NCBI GenBank assembly: GCA_903929885.1
Contig: CAIYWI010000036.1
Span: 1-33,232, forward strand
DNA length: 33,232 nt
Direction of reading: 5' to 3'
Source of the DNA: an uncultured Phycisphaerales bacterium
Lineage (GTDB): Bacteria > Planctomycetota > Phycisphaerae > Phycisphaerales > UBA1924
A program made the translations under genes and the position numbers. Each line of letters starts with the position of its first letter. Position 1 is the stretch's first letter. Under the pieces are notes generated by a model. That model searched no databases. It worked only from the letters and a program-made list of their open reading frames with translations, and was not told where the DNA came from. This document shows, in pieces, positions 15,715-22,887 of the stretch.

Positions 15715-16977
15715 ATGCTGCGAATCATCCGTTCCGTCGTCGTGGCGTGGGTCGCGGTGAACTGCTTCCACGCCGTCGCCTCGGCACAGGACGCCTGGTC
15801 TCGCTACGCACGGGTGGTGGAGAGCGACGAGGGCAGGCGGCTCGTGCTCGAGATCGGCTCACGCACCTTCCGTTCGCCCAAGGAGGGCGGGCCGGTCGTC
15901 CATCTCGTCGGCGCGGTGCACATCGGCGACGCGGGGTATTACCGCCAACTCCAGGAGTTCCTCGACGCTCAGGACCTGGTCCTCTTCGAGGGCGTCAAGC
16001 CCGCCGGCATCGGCAACGACGCGGCCGACGACGCGACGAGGGCCAAGCTCACGTCGTCGCGTCAGCGGCTTCTCGCCGTGCTGATCGAGCGACACCGGCA
16101 GAAGCACGGGGCCTATCCCGAGACGCTCGACGCCATGCGGAGCGAACTGCTGGGGTCGGCGGCTCGGCTCGCCGCCGCCGCCGCGACCGACGGCTGGGGC
16201 CGCGATCAGGCCTATCGCACCGACGGGTCGCCCATCGCGACCTTCGACGTCGTCAGTCTCGGATCGGACGGCGCGGAGGGCGGCGAAGGACACGCGGCCG
16301 ACCTGCGGTTTTCCGCCCAAAAGCCCCTGAGCCGTCGGGAGAAGGCAGCCTCCGGCCAGGGCATTCAGTCGCAGCTGGCGTCTGCCCTGGGACTCAAGTT
16401 CCAACTCGAGGCGATCGACTCCGCGCGTCCGTCGTGGCGCAACAGCGACATGAGCATCGATCAGGTGCAGGAGCGGCTCGCCGCGTCGGGCGCGTCGGCC
16501 GACGCCCTGTTCAGCCTGCTCGACGGCACGTCGCTGACCAGCCGCTTCGTGTCGGTGCTCCTGGGCTTCATCAAGGCCAGCCCGCCGATGGCGATGAGCG
16601 TGAAGGTGATGCTGGTGGAGACGCTGGCGAACGCCGACGCGATGCTCGAGGGGCAGGCGGGGGCGGGCGGACTCGACAAGATGACGAAGGTCATCATCGT
16701 CGACCGCAATGCCGCGGTCTTCGACGACTTGGCGAGCGTGCTCGAGCGCGAGCCTGGCGTCAAGTCGATCGCGATCTTCTACGGGGCCGGCCACCTGCCC
16801 GACATGGAACGACGCCTCACCGAGGAGATGCGCTTCTCCTTCGATCATGATCGCTGGTTCCAGGCCATTTCCCTCGACCTGACGTCGCAGCCGGGCGCAG
16901 CGGCGCAGGCCAAGTCGCTGCGGGCGACCATGCAGCGCATGGTCGAGCAGCGGCGCAAGGCGGCCGAGCCCAAGTGA
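15715..16977 (+). CDS. Exported TraB/TIKI-family protein with an inserted GspG-like pseudopilin module
   Basis: A 420-residue protein. Residues 1-24 are a signal peptide (cut near VASA/Q). The TraB/GumN/TIKI part is split. Residues about 60-95 carry HLVGAVHIGD and a following LFEG with Glu92. Residues about 216-385 carry LASALGLKFQLEAID and later FYGAGHLPDMERRL with His360; these His and Glu positions match the putative metal site of the TIKI protease-like family. Between them, residues about 115-198 read like the globular end of the type II secretion major pseudopilin GspG: HGAYPETLDAM, DGWGRDQAYR, and FDVVSLGSDGAEGGEG with the calcium-loop acidic residues and ADL at the end. The GspG hydrophobic helix is absent. 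The alternative ATG at 15661 would place 18 basic residues before the signal. Function unknown. Confidence 0.8.
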   Translation: MLRIIRSVVVAWVAVNCFHAVASAQDAWSRYARVVESDEGRRLVLEIGSRTFRSPKEGGPVVHLVGAVHIGDAGYYRQLQEFLDAQDLVLFEGVKPAGIGNDAADDATRAKLTSSRQRLLAVLIERHRQKHGAYPETLDAMRSELLGSAARLAAAAATDGWGRDQAYRTDGSPIATFDVVSLGSDGAEGGEGHAADLRFSAQKPLSRREKAASGQGIQSQLASALGLKFQLEAIDSARPSWRNSDMSIDQVQERLAASGASADALFSLLDGTSLTSRFVSVLLGFIKASPPMAMSVKVMLVETLANADAMLEGQAGAGGLDKMTKVIIVDRNAAVFDDLASVLEREPGVKSIAIFYGAGHLPDMERRLTEEMRFSFDHDRWFQAISLDLTSQPGAAAQAKSLRATMQRMVEQRRKAAEPK

Positions 16978-17000
16978 GCGGCGGCGCAAGCGGGAGGGAA

Positions 17001-17019
17001 CGGGCTCCGACTCAGCCCG
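17001..17019. terminator. Weak inverted repeat between convergent genes
   Basis: A perfect 6-bp repeat, CGGGCT/AGCCCG (17001-17006 and 17014-17019), with a 7-nt loop, overlapping the stop codon of the cytosolic cyclophilin gene. No T-run follows on either strand, so terminator function is uncertain. Confidence 0.25.
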
Positions 17020-17509
17020 GGATCTGCGAGATCTTCTCGATGACGATCGGTTCGACCGGCACGTCGCCGTGGTGTCCGTGCGACTTGGTCGCGACCGCGA
17101 CGATGGCGTCGACGACCTCCATGCCGGACGTCACATGTCCGAAGACGGCGTAGGCCGCGCCGTCGGGTTGTGCCTGGTCGAGGAAGGCGTTGTCCTTCAC
17201 GTTGATGAAGAACTGGCAGGTCGCCGAGTCGGGATTGCCCCCGAGTCGCGCCATGGCGATGGCTCCCCGCTTGTTCTTCAGGCCGTTGCGCCACTCGTTG
17301 CGGATGGGCTGCTTGGCGGTCTTCTGGCGCATGTCGGGCGTGAAGCCGCCGCCCTGGATCATGAAGCCCGGGATGACTCGGTGGAAGATCGTGCCGTCGT
17401 AGTGTCCTTCCGCCGCGTAGGTGCAGAAGTTGGCGACGCTGACGGGCGAGGCTTTCTCGTCCAGTTCGAGGTGGATGTCGCCCTTGGACGTCTTCATGAG
17501 GATCTTCAT
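17012..17509 (-). CDS. Cytosolic cyclophilin-type peptidyl-prolyl cis-trans isomerase
   Basis: A 165-residue cyclophilin domain with no signal peptide, catalysing cis-trans isomerisation of X-Pro bonds. The active-site segment is [14 protein letters not shown] with Arg44, Phe49 and Gln52, followed by CQFFINV. The residue equivalent to human Trp121 lies in DNAFLD and is Phe, as in E. coli PpiB, which usually means low cyclosporin affinity. AGGAA lies a few bases before the ATG. A second, exported cyclophilin is encoded just upstream; the shared wording (GFMIQGGG, KNEWxNGLKN-like) suggests an old tandem duplication. Confidence 0.94.
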   Translation of the reverse strand: MKILMKTSKGDIHLELDEKASPVSVANFCTYAAEGHYDGTIFHRVIPGFMIQGGGFTPDMRQKTAKQPIRNEWRNGLKNKRGAIAMARLGGNPDSATCQFFINVKDNAFLDQAQPDGAAYAVFGHVTSGMEVVDAIVAVATKSHGHHGDVPVEPIVIEKISQIPG

Positions 17510-17543
17510 GGGTGATTCCTGATTGAGAGTGCGAGGCGGGTCG

Positions 17544-17549
17544 ATGGTA
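17544..17549 (-). promoter_or_regulatory. Putative -10 of the cytosolic cyclophilin gene
   Basis: TACCAT on the minus strand, 34 bases before the start codon. The predicted leader would contain the AGGAA ribosome site. It lies between the terminator of the exported cyclophilin gene and this gene, which supports separate transcription. Confidence 0.35.
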
Positions 17550-17566
17550 GCCGCGGGCGGACCGAC

Positions 17567-17596
17567 AAAAAACCCCCGTCGCTGGGCGACGGGGGT
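17567..17596 (-). terminator. Rho-independent terminator of the exported cyclophilin gene
   Basis: A perfect 11-bp inverted repeat (17572-17582 and 17586-17596) with a 3-nt loop. On the minus strand it is followed by TTTTTT, about 45 nt after the stop at 17642. Confidence 0.9.
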
Positions 17597-17641
17597 CGAA
17601 GTCGAAGGGGTGATGGAAGCGTCGATCGGACGGAGGCCGGC

Positions 17642-18406
17642 TCACTTGGCGGCGGGAGCCGTCGGAGCGGTCGGTGCCGCGGCGGGAGCGGCGGCCTTGT
17701 CGGCCTCGGCCTTGGAGATGCGGCTGACCTTCTCGATCACGACGGGGGTGGCGGGCACGTCGCCCGCGCCGGTGCGGACGGCGCGGATCTTGTCGACCAC
17801 GTCCATGCCGCCGATGACCTTGCCGAAGACGGCATAGGCGGCGCCGTCGCGGGGTTGATCGAGGAAGCCGTTGTCCACGACGTTGATGAAGAACTGGGAG
17901 GTGGCGCTGTCGGCGACGTTGGTGCGGGCCATCGCCACCGAGCCGCGGACGTTCTTGAGGCCGTTCTGCCACTCATTCTTGATCGGGGGATCGCCGGCCT
18001 TCTGCTTGAGGTCGGCGGTGAGGCCGCCGCCCTGGATCATGAACCCGTTGATCACGCGGTGGAAGATGGTGCCCTCGTAGAACCCCTTGTCGACGTAGCG
18101 GCAGAAGTTCTCGGTGCTGATGGGGGCCTTCTCGCCGTTGAGTTCCATGTAGATGTCGCCCATCGATGTCTTCATGTGGATGTACACGAGCGGCTCCTTC
18201 GCGGGTTCGGCCTTGGCGGGCGCATCGGTCTTGGGAGTCTCGGGCTTGGCGTCGGTCTTCGGGGCTTCCTGCTTGGCCGGTTCGCCGGTGACAGGACTGG
18301 ATGCCGGCGGCGTCGCGGGGGGCTGGGCCGCGGTCTGGGCGATGGCGCCCGTCGTGCAGACGCACGCGACAAGCAAGGTGGAACGCATGAGAGTCTGGAT
18401 GTTCAT
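17642..18406 (-). CDS. Exported cyclophilin-type peptidyl-prolyl cis-trans isomerase
   Basis: A 254-residue protein. Residues 1-24 form a signal peptide ([24 protein letters not shown]). Residues about 25-72 are a Pro/Ala/Lys/Thr/Glu-rich flexible linker with repeated KTDA and PAK units. The cyclophilin domain spans about 73-235 with [14 protein letters not shown] and SQFFINV. A second Ala/Pro/Thr-rich tail ends the protein. It probably assists folding of envelope proteins in the periplasm. The start was chosen for the signal peptide and GGAG eight bases upstream. The linkers on both sides suggest tethering or reach through the periplasm. Confidence 0.92.
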   Translation of the reverse strand: MNIQTLMRSTLLVACVCTTGAIAQTAAQPPATPPASSPVTGEPAKQEAPKTDAKPETPKTDAPAKAEPAKEPLVYIHMKTSMGDIYMELNGEKAPISTENFCRYVDKGFYEGTIFHRVINGFMIQGGGLTADLKQKAGDPPIKNEWQNGLKNVRGSVAMARTNVADSATSQFFINVVDNGFLDQPRDGAAYAVFGKVIGGMDVVDKIRAVRTGAGDVPATPVVIEKVSRISKAEADKAAAPAAAPTAPTAPAAK

Positions 18407-18705
18407 CGATCGTGCTCCAAAGGGGATCGGCGGCGGTTGCCGGTCGGACATCGTGCTCGACGCTCCGCCCTTCCGTGGGCGGATCGTGCCGGAGGAATCG
18501 TACGCAGCGGTTCGCATCGGCATCCGCGGAGGTCGCGGCCCCGAGTCGCTTCGAGGGCCGATGCCTCGCTTGGTCACGGCTGCGCAACACGCGAGAACCG
18601 CATTTCATGCGCCGAGTACAACCGGGTCGATACTGGACGGCAACGCGCCGTCCGACCATGCCCGGCGTCGGCTGTGACGCACGAACCTCAGGGGAGTTCC
18701 CGCCC
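18407..18705. promoter_or_regulatory. Divergent promoter region between cyclophilin and DUF4139 genes
   Basis: 299 bp without a gene. A GATACT hexamer at 18629-18634 could be a -10 for the plus-strand gene. A TACGAT on the minus strand about 90 bases before the cyclophilin start could serve the other side. Neither has a clear -35, and no strong palindrome is seen. Confidence 0.3.
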
Positions 18706-20904
18706 ATGTGTGCCTTTACCCGCGCATCCGCTCTCGTCGTTCTCGCGGTCATCACCGGAGGGGCGCTCCCCTCGTCGCTGGCCGTCGCGGCCCCGCTGGC
18801 CCCCGCCGCGGCGGCGGGCGAGGTCAAGCCCAGCCAACTCCCCATCCGCACCATCACGCTCTACCGCTCGGGCGTGGGTTCCTTCCAGCGTCGCGGCGAG
18901 GTCGAGGGTTCCACGACCGTGCAGCTTCGCTTCGACACCGATCAGATCAACGACCTGCTCAAGTCCATGATCGTCCTCGACCTGTCGGGCAAGGGACGGG
19001 TCGGGGGCGTCAGCTACGCCTCGCGCGATCCGCTCACCAAGCGGCTCGCGAGTTTCGGCATCAACATCGCCGACGAACCTTCCCTGAGCGTCATCCTCGG
19101 ACGCCTCCGCGGCGCGCCCGTTTCGATCACGACCGCCGACGGCACCTTCAGCGGCACCATCATCGGCGGCGAGACCCGCCCGCAGGCCACGGGCTCCGCC
19201 ACCACGCCTATCCCCGTGCCCTTCGTGAACATCCTCACCGAGAAGGGCATCAAGTCGCTCAATCTGTCGCAGGCCACGAACATCGACATCCTCGACGCCG
19301 ACCTCGCCAAGGAGCTGCAGCGGGCGCTCGGCGCCGTGGCGGAGCACCGGGCCGACCGCAGCAAGGCCGTCGACGTGACCTTCAACGGCGAGGGCAGGCG
19401 GGAGGTCGTCGTCGGCTACGTGCAGGAAACCCCGGTGTGGAAGGCCAGCTACCGGCTCATCCTCCCCGAGACCGAGCAGGGCCAGCGCGAGGGCGACGCC
19501 TCGTCGAAGGAACGCCTGAACAGCAAGCTCTCGATGCAGGGGTGGGCCATCGTGGAGAACACCACGGATGAGGACTGGACCGACGTCGATTTGGCGTTGG
19601 TGTCGGGGCAGCCCGTGGGCTTCCGCATGGATCTCTACCAGCCCCTGTACGCGGCAAGACCGCTGCTCCCGGTGCCCACCGTGCAGGGAGCGTCGCCACG
19701 CATCTTCGAGGGGGGCACCGGCGGTGACAAGGCCGGGGCGCCCGAGGCCGGGGCGGGTGGGGCCGTGGCACGGAGCGGAGCCTCGCTCGGAAAGGCCGTT
19801 CGCAATCGCATGGAGGTGGCCGACGCCATGGCGGCCCCCATGGCTGTCGAGGGGGTTCCTGGCTCGCCAGGCAGGCCGCAGGCGATGTTCTCCGCCGGGG
19901 AGATGATCGAGTATGGCGCGGCCCCGCAGGCCACGGCCGCCGACACAGGCGAGATCTTCGAGTTCCGACTCGATCACCCCGTCACCGTCGAACGCCAGCG
20001 TTCGGCGATGCTGCCGATCATCGGCTCGCCCATGTCTGGTCGTCGCGTGAGCATCTTCACCGTCGGCTCGGGTTCGAGCCACCCGATGCACGGCGTTGAA
20101 CTCCTCAACGACGCGGGCATCGAGTTGCTGCCCGGCCCCATCGCCGTCTATGACGGCGGCACCTACGCGGGCGACGCCCAGATCGGCCACGTGCCCGCGG
20201 GCGACAAGCGGCTGCTCGCCTACAGCGTCGATCTCGAGGTCGACGGTCGCGTCGAATCCAGCCAGGCGGCGCAGGTGCAGAAGCTGCGCATCACCCGGGG
20301 CATGCTGGAGATGACCTCGCTCGCCACGAGCACCTCCGTTCATCGCTTCACCAACAAGGATGCCAAGCACGGCCGCACCCTGATCGTCGAGTCGCCCCGG
20401 GACCCCTCGTGGACGCTCAAGCAGCCCGCGAAGCCCTACGAGACCACCGACTCGCAGCACCGCTTCGCGATCGATCTCGAGGCCGGCAAGGCCGCCGAGC
20501 TCAAGGTGGTGCAGGAACGGACGATGTGGCAGCAACTCGAGGTCGTCACCGCCGACATCGAGTCGCTGCTGGCCTACCGCAAGCAGGGAGCGGCCGTCTC
20601 CGAGCAGGTGGTCGAGGCCGTGCGTCGTGCAGGGCAGTTGTCCGCGGCCATCCGCGCCGTCGAGGAGCGATTGGCACGCCTTGCCGCCGAGCGTCAGGGG
20701 ATCGGCAACGATCAGGATCGCCTGCGCCAGAACATGGCGAGCATCGATCGGGCCAGCCCCCTCTACGCCAAGTACATGACCAAGCTCACCGAGCAGGAGA
20801 CGCGGATCGACGCGATGGGCGAGGAGCAGCAGCAGGCCGAGAAGGATCTCGTCGCCGCCAGAGCCGCACTGGACCAGTATCTCGCGAATCTCGACGTGGA
20901 GTGA
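18706..20904 (+). CDS. Exported DUF4139-type protein of unknown function
   Basis: A 732-residue protein. Residues 1-29 are a signal peptide. The central part (about residues 215-600) reads like DUF4139/mucoidy-inhibitor-A-type proteins: VVVGYVQETPVWKASYRLIL followed by LSMQGWAIVENTTDEDWTDVDLALVSGQPVGFRMDLYQPLY. It is interrupted at about 325-385 by a Gly/Ala/Pro-rich insert. The N-terminal part starts LPIRTITLYRSGVGSFQRRGEVEG, as in many such proteins. Residues about 610-730 form a coiled coil rich in Glu, Gln, Arg and Ala. The start has GGGGAG nine bases upstream; the frame is open further left but without a signal peptide. The biochemical role of the family is not established; it is predicted to act in the envelope. 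No partner gene is adjacent. Confidence 0.82.
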   Translation: MCAFTRASALVVLAVITGGALPSSLAVAAPLAPAAAAGEVKPSQLPIRTITLYRSGVGSFQRRGEVEGSTTVQLRFDTDQINDLLKSMIVLDLSGKGRVGGVSYASRDPLTKRLASFGINIADEPSLSVILGRLRGAPVSITTADGTFSGTIIGGETRPQATGSATTPIPVPFVNILTEKGIKSLNLSQATNIDILDADLAKELQRALGAVAEHRADRSKAVDVTFNGEGRREVVVGYVQETPVWKASYRLILPETEQGQREGDASSKERLNSKLSMQGWAIVENTTDEDWTDVDLALVSGQPVGFRMDLYQPLYAARPLLPVPTVQGASPRIFEGGTGGDKAGAPEAGAGGAVARSGASLGKAVRNRMEVADAMAAPMAVEGVPGSPGRPQAMFSAGEMIEYGAAPQATAADTGEIFEFRLDHPVTVERQRSAMLPIIGSPMSGRRVSIFTVGSGSSHPMHGVELLNDAGIELLPGPIAVYDGGTYAGDAQIGHVPAGDKRLLAYSVDLEVDGRVESSQAAQVQKLRITRGMLEMTSLATSTSVHRFTNKDAKHGRTLIVESPRDPSWTLKQPAKPYETTDSQHRFAIDLEAGKAAELKVVQERTMWQQLEVVTADIESLLAYRKQGAAVSEQVVEAVRRAGQLSAAIRAVEERLARLAAERQGIGNDQDRLRQNMASIDRASPLYAKYMTKLTEQETRIDAMGEEQQQAEKDLVAARAALDQYLANLDVE

Positions 20905-20947
20905 CGGCGCGCGGGAACCGGCCGCAAGCCGACTCGCGAGCGATCGT

Positions 20948-21979
20948 TCAGAGCGACCCTGCGTAGGCCTTGAACGACTCGCGGAACCCCTTGGGCGACA
21001 GGTGCAACTCGGCGCGAACCTTGTCGAGCGAGGCCGTGGCGTCCTGTGCGCCCATGCGGGCCATCCCCGCGTCGAAGGGCACGGCGTCGCCCAGGCCCAG
21101 GCGGCCGGCGACCGTGGCGGCCGTCGCGGCGAGTTCGGCCGGGATGCCGAAGGGATGGATGGAGTCGGCGTGGATGGCGTCCCGCATGAAGCCGAGCATG
21201 GAAGGCCAGTCGAGCGTTTCGGAGCCGACCAGGTTGTAGACCTCGCCGACGGTCGCGGCGTTGGGCAGGCTCGAGACGAACGCCGCGGCGACATCCTCGA
21301 CGGCGACGGGCTGGACCTTGGGGTCGACGTAGGTGACGCCGCCCAACGGCACCCGCTTGTCCTCGACGCCCCGCTGGAAGTACGGCGCGAAGAGGTAGGG
21401 TGGCTGCTGGCGGCGGAGGATGCTCGTCATGAGCTGCACGAACTCGCCGTCCTTGCCGTGGATCAGGCCCGGACGGAAGATCGTCCAGTCGAGCGTCGAC
21501 ATCCGCACGATGGTCTCGGCCTCGAACTTGGTTTTCTGGTAGTCGCACACGCCGTTGGGCGTCACGCCCAGGGCGGACATCTGAAGGTATCGGCGCACGC
21601 CCGCCGCCTCGCACGCCAGCACCAGCGCGCGGGTCGCCTCGACGTGCGACTTGCGGAAGGTCACCGCAGCGCCGGTGGCGACGTGACGCGTCTCGCGGAT
21701 GATGCCCACGAGATTGATGCACGCCTGCGCACCCTTGACGAGTTCAGCCACCTTCGAGGCGTCGAGCACATCGCCGACGACCAGCTGGACCTTGCCCGAA
21801 GCGCCCAGCGAGGGGAGGGTGCGGCGTGCCTTCTCGCGATCGCGAACCAACGCGCGCACCGAGTAGCCCTTGGCGACCAGTTCGGTCACGATCGCTCGGC
21901 CGACGAAGCCGGTGGCGCCGGTCACGGCGACAGTGGTGATGGCGGCGGGGGCGTTCATCGAGTCGGAGGGGGTGCTCAT
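20948..21979 (-). CDS. NAD(P)-binding Rossmann protein, complex I NDUFA9-like (atypical SDR)
   Basis: A 343-residue cytosolic protein. The N-terminal dinucleotide motif is GATGFVG (residues 21-27), followed by the basic residues ALVRDREKA that suggest NADP(H) preference. An SDR-like Tyr147-xxx-Lys151 pair lies in DYQKTKFEAE. Later segments, FRPGLIHGKDGEF and VQPVAVEDVAAAFV, are typical of the NDUFA9/NmrA-like group. It may bind rather than reduce a ligand; no substrate can be named. The start at 21979 has no ribosome site; an ATG seven codons later is also possible. It is divergent from the orphan ABC ATPase. Confidence 0.83.
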   Translation of the reverse strand: MSTPSDSMNAPAAITTVAVTGATGFVGRAIVTELVAKGYSVRALVRDREKARRTLPSLGASGKVQLVVGDVLDASKVAELVKGAQACINLVGIIRETRHVATGAAVTFRKSHVEATRALVLACEAAGVRRYLQMSALGVTPNGVCDYQKTKFEAETIVRMSTLDWTIFRPGLIHGKDGEFVQLMTSILRRQQPPYLFAPYFQRGVEDKRVPLGGVTYVDPKVQPVAVEDVAAAFVSSLPNAATVGEVYNLVGSETLDWPSMLGFMRDAIHADSIHPFGIPAELAATAATVAGRLGLGDAVPFDAGMARMGAQDATASLDKVRAELHLSPKGFRESFKAYAGSL

Positions 21980-22008
21980 GGGTGGTGGTTGTCCGGGTGC
22001 GAGCGTCA

Positions 22009-22014
22009 AGGATA
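22009..22014 (-). promoter_or_regulatory. Putative -10 (TATCCT) of the NDUFA9-like gene
   Basis: TATCCT on the minus strand, 29 bases before the chosen start, giving a leader of about 22 bases without a ribosome site. Confidence 0.35.
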
Positions 22015-22071
22015 CGCCTCGGAGGCGTCGGCGGCCCCTCCCGACCGGCATGAGTCGAGGCGGTCGCGGTC

Positions 22072-22077
22072 TACCCT
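22072..22077 (+). promoter_or_regulatory. Putative -10 (TACCCT) six bases before the ABC ATPase gene
   Basis: TACCCT, then TGATCG and the ATG, with no Shine-Dalgarno sequence. A leaderless start is predicted. Confidence 0.5.
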
Positions 22078-22083
22078 TGATCG

Positions 22084-22887
22084 ATGCTCCGGGCCATCGA
22101 CCTGTGCGTGTCGCACCAGCCGGGCCGCCTCGTGCTCGAGGGGGTGACGCACGCCTTCGCGACCGGAACGCTCACGGTCGTGCTGGGCCCCAACGGGGCT
22201 GGGAAGTCGACCCTGCTTCGCACGCTGATGGGCGTGCTGACGCCGGTGCGAGGTCGGGTGCTGCTGGGCGAGCAACGCGTCCATGACTTGCGGCCCGCCG
22301 AGCGAGCACGGCGGCTCGCCTACATCCCTCAGCGGAGTGAGGCGATCTTCGCCTTCTCGCTCGCCGAGATGGTCGCCATGGCCGACGTTCGCGGCCGAGT
22401 TTCGGACGTGCATGGGGTCCTCGAACGGGTCGGACTCGCCCCGTTCGCGCATGCCGCGTTCGCGTCGCTGAGCGCGGGCCAGCAGCAGCGGGGGCTGGTC
22501 GCTCGTGCGATGGTGCAGTTAGGCGACGGCGACCTTTCCGGCTCGGTGCTGCTCGCCGACGAGCCGGTAGCGTCGATGGATCCGCGGCACGCGGTGGCCA
22601 CCATGGGGCTTCTCGCGGGCCTCGCGTCCCGCGGCGCGACGGTCGTCGCGGTGGTGCATGATCTTGCGTTGGCCGGCGCGTTCGCGACGCACGCCGTGCT
22701 GATCGGCGCGTCGGGCCGCGTGGTCGGCGCGGGAGCGGCGACGGACATGCTTGATGGCGAGACGCTCGGTCGCCTGTACGACGCCCCGTTCCGCCGGGTG
22801 GTCGCGACGGAAGGGCCCGACGTGCTGGTGATCGATGTCGCTCGCGTGAACGCCGCTCAGGGCGAGCTTCGCGGCGCAAGCTCGTGA
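22084..22887 (+). CDS. ABC transporter ATP-binding protein, iron/heme/cobalamin-importer type
   Basis: A 267-residue ATPase with intact Walker A GPNGAGKST (35-43), signature LSAGQ (129-133), Walker B LLADEP with Glu160, and switch His192. The wording LAYIPQRSE and DLALAGAFATHAVLI is typical of the FecE/HmuV/BtuD group that powers uptake of siderophores, heme or cobalamin. No permease or binding protein is encoded beside it, so the substrate is open. Its last 31 bases overlap the 3' end of the convergent esterase gene. The start is fixed by TACCCT six bases upstream and the start of the domain five residues later. Confidence 0.88.
   Translation: MLRAIDLCVSHQPGRLVLEGVTHAFATGTLTVVLGPNGAGKSTLLRTLMGVLTPVRGRVLLGEQRVHDLRPAERARRLAYIPQRSEAIFAFSLAEMVAMADVRGRVSDVHGVLERVGLAPFAHAAFASLSAGQQQRGLVARAMVQLGDGDLSGSVLLADEPVASMDPRHAVATMGLLAGLASRGATVVAVVHDLALAGAFATHAVLIGASGRVVGAGAATDMLDGETLGRLYDAPFRRVVATEGPDVLVIDVARVNAAQGELRGASS

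Noticed and set aside
18688..21294. Minus-strand open frame of about 870 codons
   Set aside because: It is antisense to the DUF4139 gene and part of the NDUFA9-like gene, which have signal peptide, ribosome site and recognisable motifs.
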